Shown: positions 1-5,623 of the stretch, piece after piece
How the letters are laid out: every line of letters begins with the position of its first letter
Numbering within the stretch: the stretch's first letter is position 1
Origin: Clostridiaceae bacterium
GTDB taxonomy: Bacteria; Bacillota; Clostridia; Saccharofermentanales; UBA5734
Assembly: GCA_012727965.1 (NCBI GenBank)
Contig: JAAYFZ010000004.1
Location: 1 to 7,090, forward strand
Direction: 5' to 3'
DNA: 7,090 nucleotides
Notes under the pieces: generated by a model
The model's input: only the letters and a program-made list of their open reading frames with translations
What the model was told of the DNA's origin: nothing
Database searches by the model: none
Position numbers and translations under genes: made by a program

Positions 1-23
1 GAGGAATGTAGATGTGATAATCG

Positions 24-704
24 TCAAATTAATTGACTGAAGACTTCTATTTCACCCAAATTCAAGGCTTGTATCATATCCCGTTCGTTTTCTAAACGTC
101 TCTTGAGTTGAATTCCATGAAGAATAGTTTGTTGATCATGATGTGTGTCAGTCCCTGCAAATAATTTTAGCTGATACGTATCAGCATACTGTCGGGCACA
201 ATCATTTTCGAAATCTGTACGTCCTGCGTTCAAAACTTCAATGGCATCGACTTTTCTCGGTATTAATCGAATCATATCAATATAGAAATCTTCACGAAAG
301 GGGTGTGCGTGCACAATTATTCCGCCTTCTGCTCTGACCAGATCACAGTATTCTCCAAGACTCAAAGTAAGAAGATCAGGGTGATCAAGAAGCCACTGTT
401 TATCAAGTCCGTAAGTTAGAAAATCTGTTCCTTCGTAAGAATACTCCAGACCGAAGAAGACATCTAAGCCGATTTTTTGGCTTTCCTTAAACGCCTTGTC
501 ATAGCCATCACAAAATCGATGAATCTGATCTTGCCAGGATAGTTCCTTGGATACAGTTGTGTTGCCATTTAGAAAATGATCAGTTATGAAAACACCGCTG
601 TAGCCAAGTTTCTTATAATAGCGGACAAGGTTTTCTGGCGTAATTCTAGAACATCTGCTGACCAGAGAGGTATGGGTATGAGTTTCATATTTGTAGACCT
701 GCAT
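24..704 (-). CDS. PHP-domain metal-dependent phosphoesterase (histidinol-phosphatase-like)
   Basis: This 226-residue cytoplasmic protein has the ordered metal-binding motifs of the PHP superfamily: HTHTS near the N-terminus (H9, H11), ITDH (D42, H43), GLEYS (E87), VHAHP (H132, H134), a possible E156 in AIEVLN, and GTDTHH (D186, H188). PHP proteins hydrolyse phosphoesters using two or three metal ions; family members include histidinol phosphatase, the polymerase PHP domain and nucleotide or oligonucleotide phosphatases. The protein is a stand-alone PHP domain of usual length with no extra domain, so the substrate cannot be named. There are no his genes nearby, which argues weakly against histidine biosynthesis. 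The ATG at 704 is preceded by GGAAGG about 10 bases upstream. It reads away from sodA on the same strand, after the sodA terminator, so it is probably its own transcription unit. The family is secure and the substrate unknown. Confidence 0.88.
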   Translation of the reverse strand: MQVYKYETHTHTSLVSRCSRITPENLVRYYKKLGYSGVFITDHFLNGNTTVSKELSWQDQIHRFCDGYDKAFKESQKIGLDVFFGLEYSYEGTDFLTYGLDKQWLLDHPDLLTLSLGEYCDLVRAEGGIIVHAHPFREDFYIDMIRLIPRKVDAIEVLNAGRTDFENDCARQYADTYQLKLFAGTDTHHDQQTILHGIQLKRRLENERDMIQALNLGEIEVFSQLI

Positions 705-772
705 ATATGTACAACCTTCCGTTAATCTGATATCGGCAGAAGAATAGGTTTTCCGAACTATCTTCTATCATA

Positions 773-801
773 ATTATGCCATTCTTTTACCAGTATGATA
801 A
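773..801 (-). promoter_or_regulatory. Candidate sigma-A-type promoter for the PHP gene
   Basis: On the minus strand a TTATCA element (796-801) and a CATAAT element (773-778) are separated by 17 bases, matching the consensus at 4 of 6 and 5 of 6 positions. The implied start lies about 60 bases before the PHP start codon and just after the sodA terminator, which is the expected place. This is a by-eye match in AT-rich DNA, so the support is modest. Confidence 0.38.
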
Positions 802-823
802 ATCATCCCAACCAGTGATGAAC

Positions 824-858
824 AAAAAGGTCACCTTGTCTAATAGAAACAAGGTGAC
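824..858 (-). terminator. Rho-independent terminator of sodA
   Basis: On the minus strand a perfect 10-bp stem, GTCACCTTGT paired with ACAAGGTGAC (849-858 with 830-839), closes a 9-base loop and is followed by C and five T residues (824-828). It lies about 55 bases after the sodA stop codon and points in the sodA direction. This is the clearest terminator in the window, and it separates sodA from the PHP gene. Confidence 0.85.
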
Positions 859-913
859 TTAATGTTAATTATTATCGATTAAAGGGAAAGAATTATACCA
901 ATCATTCGAACGG

Positions 914-1531
914 TTAAGCGCGGTCTTTGTAGATTCTCTCAGCTTCATCCCAATTGACTACAGACCAGAATGCTTCAATATATTCAGGGCGTCTATTCTG
1001 GTATTTCAGATAATAAGCATGCTCCCAGACATCAATGCCGATAAGCGGAATTTTATTTTCCATAAGTGGAGACACCTGGTTAGCAGAAGACTCAACTGAT
1101 AGCGCACCGTCCTTATCCTTCAATAGCCATGCCCAGCCGCTACCAAATTGATTGAGCGCAGCCTGGGTGAATTCAGTTTTGAACGCATCGAAACTGCCGA
1201 ATTTCTTATCAATTGCGGCTCTTAGTTCGCCGGACGGCTCATTATCGCCATCTTGAGCGGGTCTTAGAATCGACCAGAAGAATGTGTGATTGGCATGGCC
1301 GCCTCCATTATTACGAACTGCTGTCCGTATGGATTCCGGTACATCAGCAATATTCTCAACCAATGACTCGATTGATTTCTGAGCTAGTGCAGGAAAATCT
1401 TCCAAGGCCTTATTGAGCTTATCAATATAAGCTTGATGATGTTTGGAATGATGAATCTCCATTGTTTTTGCATCAATATACGGTTCTAGTGCGTCGTATG
1501 CATATTTTAGTGTTGGTAATGTATGTTTCAT
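914..1531 (-). CDS. sodA: Superoxide dismutase, manganese type
   Basis: This 205-residue enzyme converts superoxide to hydrogen peroxide and oxygen in the cytoplasm. All four metal ligands are visible: H27 (in EIHHSKHHQAY), H82 (in GGGHANHTFFW), D167 and H171 (in DVWEHAYYL). Y35 matches the conserved active-site tyrosine. Glycines at 76-78 and a glutamine at 152 (SANQVSPLM) are the arrangement of Mn enzymes; Fe enzymes carry the second-sphere Gln beside the HTFYW motif instead. QNRRPEYI and VVNWDEA are also typical. The protein is full length, with no signal peptide, and closely resembles the E. coli SodA plan. The start is fixed by AGGAGGT at 1538-1544, six bases before the ATG. It is followed by a strong terminator, so it is probably monocistronic. 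Metal preference is inferred; cambialistic enzymes cannot be excluded. Confidence 0.97.
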   Translation of the reverse strand: MKHTLPTLKYAYDALEPYIDAKTMEIHHSKHHQAYIDKLNKALEDFPALAQKSIESLVENIADVPESIRTAVRNNGGGHANHTFFWSILRPAQDGDNEPSGELRAAIDKKFGSFDAFKTEFTQAALNQFGSGWAWLLKDKDGALSVESSANQVSPLMENKIPLIGIDVWEHAYYLKYQNRRPEYIEAFWSVVNWDEAERIYKDRA

Positions 1532-1537
1532 GATTGG

Positions 1538-1544
1538 ACCTCCT
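1538..1544 (-). promoter_or_regulatory. Ribosome binding site of sodA
   Basis: AGGAGGT on the minus strand, six bases upstream of the ATG at 1531, is a near-perfect Shine-Dalgarno sequence and suggests strong translation. Confidence 0.85.
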
Positions 1545-1552
1545 AGTATTTC

Positions 1553-1568
1553 TAATAAAGCTCTATTA
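1553..1568. promoter_or_regulatory. Imperfect palindrome just upstream of sodA, possible operator
   Basis: The 16-base sequence TAATAAAGCTCTATTA is a palindrome centred between 1560 and 1561 with a single mismatched pair. It lies eight bases upstream of the sodA ribosome binding site, where a bound repressor could block transcription. It does not match the Fur or PerR box consensus as I know them. No convincing -35/-10 pair was found around it, so the role is speculative. Confidence 0.28.
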
Positions 1569-1659
1569 CTGTCTCCGCAACAGCGGTTACAGGAATAATA
1601 AGCTTCGAAATGTCTTGCTATCTGTATTCTAACAAAGATAGGAGATACTTCAGTGCTCC

Positions 1660-1679
1660 TTGTTACCCATGGTTAACAA
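1660..1679. promoter_or_regulatory. 20-bp imperfect palindrome between serpin and sodA genes
   Basis: TTGTTACCCATGGTTAACAA is a 20-base palindrome with one mismatched pair and no loop. It lies 16 bases after the serpin stop codon and about 130 bases before the sodA start codon. The absence of a loop and of a T-tract makes a terminator unlikely, so a dimeric regulator site is the simplest reading. It could act on sodA, but no regulator can be named. Confidence 0.33.
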
Positions 1680-1695
1680 ACGGGCTTGATAACCT

Positions 1696-3105
1696 CTATT
1701 TTGCCGGGTTTTCACAGACACCGACAAAAAGCAGGTTCCCGTTTTTACCAATGACAGCGAAGACAAATGGTCGGTCCAGAATCATATCAGCCCGTCCTTC
1801 CGGTAGTGCCGCGCCGGCATAATCTATTTTTGTAAAAGCCGATGCTTCTACGCCATTCTCATCAATCGCGATGTGTGATTCCTGTCTGATGCTGGAAATA
1901 AAGGCTGCATGGTCGGTGATGCCGGAGAAATCAGCCTCCTGCTGGAAGGCTCTCTCGACACCAAGATTGGCCAGTGTCTCTTTCAGTTCGAATTCTGAGC
2001 CAAAATTAAACTTGGGGATTTTCCAGACGACCTCACCGTTATACGCATCGCCGCCCTCAATGGCCTGACGCATAAGTTCAGGAGATGCCAGCAGATCATA
2101 TGGTGATACGCCTTGATCTGGCAGGACGAAGACCATTTGGGCCGAATTTTTCAAAGCCAGACCGGCACGAGTGAAATTTGTGCCTCTGCTGAAGCCAGCT
2201 GTATCGTAAGTCTGATTCATAAAATCACTTTTTGCTTCGCTGCCATCAGCCAGATAGAAGATATCCTCAGCCGTTTTATCCTTAGAGAACTTGTCAATCC
2301 ACTGATCGTAAAAATAGATGGTGTTGATGATCGCGAGAATTTGTTCCGGATCAGTATCGATTTCAGGACTTAAGGTTCCCTGGGTCTGTTCGGCGATCCA
2401 GGCTGCCATTTGCTTCCCGGTATCAGCCTGGGCGAAGTCGACATGATGTGAGCTTGCATAAAAATCATCTGCAGCCTGTTTGACGAAGGAGTCCTCAAAC
2501 TTAACCGGTTGTCCAAGATAATCATTATCCAGCCAGATGGAATTGGCTATTTTAAGTTTGCCTATTTCATTTTCATAATAGAGCATGCGATATAGATTGC
2601 CGCATTGCTGCGTCAATGTTTCGGTATCCTTCACGCCGAGCACATCAAGCAATTCAGCTGCAGTGTCCTCTCTTGCTCCAGAGGCTGCCAGCGATAGTGC
2701 ATAGTAGAGAGAAAGAGGGGAGTAGCTTTTGTTGAGTCCGTCATCAGACAGTAGCTGTGCTGCGGTCCTGTAGGAAAAATCATTGATTGCTTCAATAAAC
2801 GTGTCATCGACCGGGTTCTGGTCTCTGATGGTCATCCTTGTATCATAATCATCGAAGGCATAGACCTCCGGATACACCACATTGAGTAAAGGACCTGTCT
2901 GTTTGTCGTCTTTTCCCATCTGTTTGTCGTCTTTTCCCAGTATAGTAGCTAGTAGAACGACTGCGAGTACCAGGACGGCGCAGGCTGCCAGAACTGCGGC
3001 TCTCTGCCATATTTGCTTGTTCTTCTTGAGTTTAATATTTGCTGCTTCTTCGATTAAGTCTTCGCGAACATTAGTTATCGCATCAAAAATTTTTCTCTCT
3101 TTCAT
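1696..3105 (-). CDS. Membrane-anchored serpin with anti-sigma-like cytoplasmic N-terminus
   Basis: This 469-residue protein has three parts. Residues 1-35 are charged and carry a DAITNVREDLIEEA segment of the kind found at the N-terminus of membrane proteins encoded after ECF sigma factors in Clostridia. Residues 36-56 are one hydrophobic helix, with Lys/Arg before it, predicting N-inside, C-outside. A linker with a duplicated GKDDKQ follows, then a full serpin domain from about 100 to 469. Serpin landmarks are SPLSLYYALSLAASGA (helix B), AAWIAEQTQGTL, INTIYFYDQWIDKF, and the C-terminal signature ILDRPFVFAV, which fits the PROSITE serpin pattern. The reactive loop spans about 416-442, with hinge ENGVEASAF. 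Inhibitory serpins trap serine or cysteine proteases covalently. The start overlaps the sigma stop (ATGA), with GAAGGA upstream. Fold is certain; inhibitory activity is likely; the link to sigma control is inference. Confidence 0.93.
   Translation of the reverse strand: MKERKIFDAITNVREDLIEEAANIKLKKNKQIWQRAAVLAACAVLVLAVVLLATILGKDDKQMGKDDKQTGPLLNVVYPEVYAFDDYDTRMTIRDQNPVDDTFIEAINDFSYRTAAQLLSDDGLNKSYSPLSLYYALSLAASGAREDTAAELLDVLGVKDTETLTQQCGNLYRMLYYENEIGKLKIANSIWLDNDYLGQPVKFEDSFVKQAADDFYASSHHVDFAQADTGKQMAAWIAEQTQGTLSPEIDTDPEQILAIINTIYFYDQWIDKFSKDKTAEDIFYLADGSEAKSDFMNQTYDTAGFSRGTNFTRAGLALKNSAQMVFVLPDQGVSPYDLLASPELMRQAIEGGDAYNGEVVWKIPKFNFGSEFELKETLANLGVERAFQQEADFSGITDHAAFISSIRQESHIAIDENGVEASAFTKIDYAGAALPEGRADMILDRPFVFAVIGKNGNLLFVGVCENPAK
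2898..2939. repeat. Perfect 21-bp tandem duplication in the serpin linker
   Basis: Two adjacent identical 21-base units (2898-2918 and 2919-2939) lie in frame in the serpin gene and encode GKDDKQM and GKDDKQT. They sit just after the transmembrane helix, in the linker to the serpin domain. In-frame duplication lengthens a charged spacer without disrupting either domain. Complete identity suggests a recent slippage event. Confidence 0.9.
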
Positions 3106-3659
3106 GGTCTTATTCCTTCCTTCTCCATAGCGCTTTTCAAGTCTTGCCTTAAACGGAACAGCCGTCCCGCCAACTTGTTTGCTGCTATTCCGGTCTGAAG
3201 GGAAAGGGACTTAACTGAATCTCCAAACCAATAGCGGCGCAGGAACAGAATACGGTTGTCTTGTGACTGTACGGTCAGCCACTCGCTGATGAACTCTGCT
3301 AGCTCGTGCGCATCAGCTTCCTGCTCCACGGTCTCATTTGAGGGAATACATTCACCTAACTCGGAAAGTAGTATTTCCGTATCGCCAAAACGTTTCTGGG
3401 CATGCTTCTCCTGCCAGCGGTTAATAGAAAGGTTTCTGACAATGCGACCGAGATAAGCAGTTAACGAAACGGGTTTCTGTGGCGGTATCGTTTGCCAGAC
3501 TTTGAAACACGTATCGTTGACACATTCTTCACTGTCTTCGTGGTTTGCCAGAATATGATAGGCAATGCTGTGGAGTAAACGGCCGTATTTATTTGTGGTT
3601 GCCTGAATAGCTGACTCATTGCGTGACCAGAATAGCTCGATGATCTGAGTGTCCTCCAT
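3102..3659 (-). CDS. ECF-type RNA polymerase sigma factor
   Basis: This 185-residue protein is an extracytoplasmic-function (sigma-70 group 4) factor, which directs RNA polymerase to a small regulon. Region 2 spans about residues 5-82, with HEDSEECVNDTCFKVW as the core and -10 recognition segment and IVRNLSINRW at its end. A linker with LLSELGECIPS follows, and region 4 (about 130-180), with SLSLQTGIAANKLAGRLFRLR, forms the -35-binding helix-turn-helix. An in-frame start exists at 3800, but the 47 extra residues do not resemble the family. The ATG at 3659 has AGGAGG five bases upstream and gives normal ECF length. The stop overlaps the serpin start by 4 bp (ATGA), which indicates translational coupling. 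The serpin occupies the place usually held by an anti-sigma factor. Confidence 0.95.
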   Translation of the reverse strand: MEDTQIIELFWSRNESAIQATTNKYGRLLHSIAYHILANHEDSEECVNDTCFKVWQTIPPQKPVSLTAYLGRIVRNLSINRWQEKHAQKRFGDTEILLSELGECIPSNETVEQEADAHELAEFISEWLTVQSQDNRILFLRRYWFGDSVKSLSLQTGIAANKLAGRLFRLRQDLKSAMEKEGIRP

Positions 3660-3664
3660 ACATT

Positions 3665-3670
3665 CCTCCT
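3665..3670 (-). promoter_or_regulatory. Ribosome binding site fixing the sigma factor start
   Basis: AGGAGG on the minus strand lies five bases before the ATG at 3659. It supports this start over the longer reading frame that opens at 3800, whose extra N-terminal residues lack similarity to ECF factors. Confidence 0.8.
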
Positions 3671-3690
3671 CTACCTGCAGTATGCTTCTA

Positions 3691-3701
3691 CCTATATAGA
3701 C
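3691..3701 (-). promoter_or_regulatory. Possible ECF-type -10 element (GTCTATATAGG), candidate autoregulated promoter
   Basis: On the minus strand GTCTATATAGG lies about 30 bases before the sigma factor start codon. ECF promoters often carry a CGTC-type -10 element, and ECF genes commonly activate themselves. No clear AAC-containing -35 element stands at the usual spacing; a loose candidate, AATAACG, is somewhat too far upstream. The assignment is tentative. Confidence 0.32.
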
Positions 3702-3731
3702 AGGAAAATTCGTCTCATATTCGTTATTTCT

Positions 3732-3760
3732 AATATATGATACCGCATTATCAGTTTGAA
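3732..3760 (-). promoter_or_regulatory. Candidate sigma-A promoter of the sigma factor/serpin operon
   Basis: On the minus strand TTCAAA (3755-3760) and TATATT (3732-3737) are spaced by 17 bases, matching consensus at 4 and 5 of 6 positions. Transcription would begin near 3725, leaving a leader of about 65 bases before the sigma factor gene. It could give basal expression alongside an ECF-driven promoter. Confidence 0.38.
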
Positions 3761-3907
3761 CGGCCTCGCGCAATGCTGCGTTACAAGATACCGCTGGCAA
3801 AAGAAAACGAAAGCCACATCAACTGATTGACTGGTTAATGTTCAAATTTTATATATGTTGCTGCAAGCGATTATTTGACCAAAGTGCTCTGTAGCTTCCT
3901 TGTCGGA

Positions 3908-3936
3908 TTGAAATTATCGCCAAAGTATGATAAAAT
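3908..3936 (+). promoter_or_regulatory. Probable sigma-A promoter of the CarD-like gene
   Basis: TTGAAA (3908-3913), a 17-base spacer and TAAAAT (3931-3936) match the consensus at 5 of 6 positions each with ideal spacing. It is the best promoter match in the window. Transcription would start near 3943, giving an unusually long leader of about 250 bases before the start codon at 4197. Confidence 0.6.
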
Positions 3937-4181
3937 ATTTATATCTGACATAAAAGCGATATAACGACACCATTAAATGCGCATGTCTGCATCAGACAAT
4001 TTTCACCGGGTGCAGAATGATCTAAGAGTCAAGATATTGCGAAAAAGCATATCGATAACTATTTCAATAATTGTACAGTGCTATCTGCGAACAATTAAAA
4101 GATTTGAAATATTGATGATGACATTTAGCTAGATAATTCATCAATTCTTAAAATAGCAAAAGAGTGTATCCGAAAAGGTTT

Positions 4182-4186
4182 AGGAG
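4182..4186 (+). promoter_or_regulatory. Ribosome binding site fixing the CarD-like start
   Basis: AGGAG lies ten bases before the ATG at 4197. It favours this start over the in-frame GTG at 4164, because the ATG yields MFSVSDFVVFG, which matches the usual beginning of CarD-family proteins. Confidence 0.7.
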
Positions 4187-4196
4187 ATTTTTAATT

Positions 4197-4730
4197 ATGT
4201 TTTCTGTAAGTGATTTTGTAGTGTTTGGTTCAGCTGATGTATATAAAATAGTTGATATTTGCCAGAAAGATTTCGGAGAAGATTCAAAACGTAACTATTA
4301 TGTTCTGAATCCAGTTTTCGGTAACAGCCTGGATGTCTATATTCCAACTAGCCACAAACAAATGCCGATGCGTAAGATTTTGTCGAAAAATGAAATCGTT
4401 CAAATCATTAAATCCATACCGGATATTGAAGATAAATGGATTGAAGATCATAAACAACGCAAAACGACCTATACCGAGGTATTGGCTTCAGGTGATCATG
4501 AAAAGATTATCAGAATTATCAAAAACATTCATATTCATAAGCTGGAGCTTGAACAGCAAGGCAAGCAGCTCATAATTACTGACAAAGAATTGTTGAAGTC
4601 AGCTGAAAAGTTGATCTATCATGAATTTGCTGCAGTACTCGATCTTGAGCCCGAGCAGATAACTGATTACATTATTCAAAATATAGGCGTTTATAATACC
4701 GGATCGCACCAATCCGGCCCCTTGAGTTAA
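4197..4730 (+). CDS. CarD/CdnL-family transcription regulator
   Basis: This 177-residue cytoplasmic protein resembles the CarD_CdnL_TRCF family, whose N-terminal domain binds the beta subunit of RNA polymerase and, in studied members, affects open-complex stability. The N-terminal part (about 1-65) begins MFSVSDFVVFG, followed by VYKIVDI and the YYVLNPVF and LDVYIPTSH segments of the small beta-rich domain. Residues 70-165 are helical and charged, with a basic WIEDHKQRKTTYTEVL segment and a LIYHEFAAVLDLEPEQI ending, as in CarD proteins. Length is slightly above the usual 160 or so, because of a short tail (NTGSHQSGPLS). It is the only plus-strand gene, divergent from the sigma operon and convergent with the cytochrome operon. 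Family is fairly sure; target genes are unknown. Confidence 0.87.
   Translation: MFSVSDFVVFGSADVYKIVDICQKDFGEDSKRNYYVLNPVFGNSLDVYIPTSHKQMPMRKILSKNEIVQIIKSIPDIEDKWIEDHKQRKTTYTEVLASGDHEKIIRIIKNIHIHKLELEQQGKQLIITDKELLKSAEKLIYHEFAAVLDLEPEQITDYIIQNIGVYNTGSHQSGPLS
4699..4717. repeat. Inverted repeat at the end of the CarD-like gene
   Basis: CCGGAT and ATCCGG form a 6-bp stem with a 7-base loop inside the last codons of the CarD-like gene. On the plus strand no T-tract follows. On the minus strand it is followed by TATTATAAA, so it could weakly terminate the opposing cytochrome operon, whose last stop codon is about 57 bases upstream. The convergent gap of 43 bases contains no better terminator. 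Confidence 0.4.
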
Positions 4731-4773
4731 TTAGCGGGCAACGCTCGGATAACAAATGATTTAACTGAACTAA

Positions 4774-5181
4774 TTACCCCTCAGCCAGTACACCAACCTT
4801 TTTTGCCCTGCTGAGCATGCTAGTTCCGTGAGGTGAGATGCTTCGAATCTCTTCACTATAATCTTTGCCCGCCAAGATCTCGCCGCCGGCGTGACTGCCG
4901 CCAGCCCATTGTGGGATATCAGTTACATCATAGACAACCCCATCTACAGCAATGTAGGCTGATCTTCCGTCCTGTCCATCAAACTCAGCCAGTTCCGCTA
5001 GAGTAAAAACCTTCTCATTATCTGTTTTGCTGGCAGTGGTACTGTCACTAACTTCTGTCGAGCTGCCGGTACAGGAAGTAAGAATAAGTAAAGTTCCAAG
5101 AATCAGGGCTAATAGAATTAGGCCCTGTTTTCTTTTTGCTTGATTATTTGAATTTATCACGTACTCTTGTATTTGTTTCAT
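4774..5181 (-). CDS. Lipoprotein with cytochrome b5-like heme-binding domain
   Basis: This 135-residue protein is predicted to be lipid-anchored on the outer face of the cytoplasmic membrane. It has a basic segment (KRKQG), a hydrophobic stretch at 20-34 and a lipobox ILTSC with the lipidated cysteine at C37. A Ser/Thr-rich linker (38-57) leads to a cytochrome b5-type domain at about 58-133: FTLAELAEFDGQDG, AYIAVDGVVYDVT, WAGGSHAGGEILAGKD and SPHGTSMLSRAKKVGVL. H97 and H118 are the likely axial heme ligands, matching the H-(G/A)GG and PHG positions of short bacterial members. The role is inferred to be electron transfer; family members that bind other ligands exist. A GGGGG-type ribosome binding site precedes the ATG. 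It follows the membrane cytochrome gene by 28 bases and is surely co-transcribed. Confidence 0.88.
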   Translation of the reverse strand: MKQIQEYVINSNNQAKRKQGLILLALILGTLLILTSCTGSSTEVSDSTTASKTDNEKVFTLAELAEFDGQDGRSAYIAVDGVVYDVTDIPQWAGGSHAGGEILAGKDYSEEIRSISPHGTSMLSRAKKVGVLAEG

Positions 5182-5209
5182 AGTAAAGCCCCCTTATAGA
5201 CTAATAGCC

Positions 5210-5623
5210 TTATCGTCCGCGCATCACAATATGCAATATAATTGCCAGCGTCGCCAGTACGGCGATCGAGCGATGTACGTATAGCCAGGCTGATTTTTTC
5301 TTCTTACGAATATAATGTCCATAACCGCCAAGAAATCCATTTGTCACAAGTAAAATTGCGGCAATCAGACCGGTTGTAGACAGCCAGCGATACTGTAATT
5401 GAATAATCAGGTGAGTTATCAGCATCAAAGTAGCAAACCCAGCAAAAAAACGATGGTACTTGACTATGATTTTCTGCGCTCCTGAATACACGGCCTTGAC
5501 CTTGGACTCTTTATCTAACGTAGAAACCCATTTCCGGTAAACAAATTTCACTGGAAAGTTTAAAAGAGTCAGAACCAGGCCAATAATAATCAGCCATCCA
5601 AACAAACTGCCATATTCACCCAT
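5210..5623 (-). CDS. Four-helix membrane protein, predicted di-heme b-type cytochrome
   Basis: This 137-residue protein has four predicted membrane helices at about 8-28, 57-75, 82-99 and 114-134. Helices 2 and 4 each carry two histidines 14 residues apart (H57/H71 and H117/H131), the H-X13-H arrangement by which cytochrome b and ferric-reductase-type proteins hold two stacked b hemes. H103 lies at a membrane edge before a basic RKKKK segment. GYG and the YVHRSIAVLATLAIILH stretch are also b-cytochrome-like. The compact size is unlike full cytochrome b or FRD proteins, so it may be a minimal membrane electron conduit. GGGAGG seven bases before the ATG supports the start. The next gene encodes a heme-binding lipoprotein, a plausible electron partner. 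Heme binding is inferred from histidine spacing; no named family is asserted. Confidence 0.78.
   Translation of the reverse strand: MGEYGSLFGWLIIIGLVLTLLNFPVKFVYRKWVSTLDKESKVKAVYSGAQKIIVKYHRFFAGFATLMLITHLIIQLQYRWLSTTGLIAAILLVTNGFLGGYGHYIRKKKKSAWLYVHRSIAVLATLAIILHIVMRGR

Larger units (their letters stand above)
3660..4196. other. Intergenic region between divergent sigma/serpin operon and carD-like gene
   Basis: These 537 bases hold no convincing gene. They contain the candidate minus-strand promoters of the sigma operon near the left end, a good plus-strand promoter at 3908-3936, and then about 250 bases of AT-rich leader before the CarD-like gene. The leader has small inverted repeats at 3984-3998 (TGTCTG/CAGACA, 3-base loop) and 4111-4145 (ATTGATGA/TCATCAAT, 19-base loop). 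A 51-codon plus-strand frame at 3977-4132 lacks a ribosome binding site. Confidence 0.7.

Noticed and set aside
1541..1575. TTGCGG-17-TATTAG as the sodA promoter on the minus strand
   Set aside because: The -35 match is poor and transcription would start at the ribosome binding site itself, so it was not listed.
1625..1660. AGGAG/CTCCT inverted repeat as terminator of the serpin gene
   Set aside because: The stem is only about 5 bp with a long loop and no T-tract follows on the minus strand.
3660..3800. N-terminal extension of the sigma factor from an in-frame start at 3800
   Set aside because: The 47 extra residues do not resemble ECF factors, promoter-like elements lie in this stretch, and AGGAGG sits correctly before the ATG at 3659.
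3977..4132. Small plus-strand reading frame of 51 codons in the leader of the CarD-like gene
   Set aside because: There is no ribosome binding site before the ATG, the composition is not protein-like, and no family is recognised.
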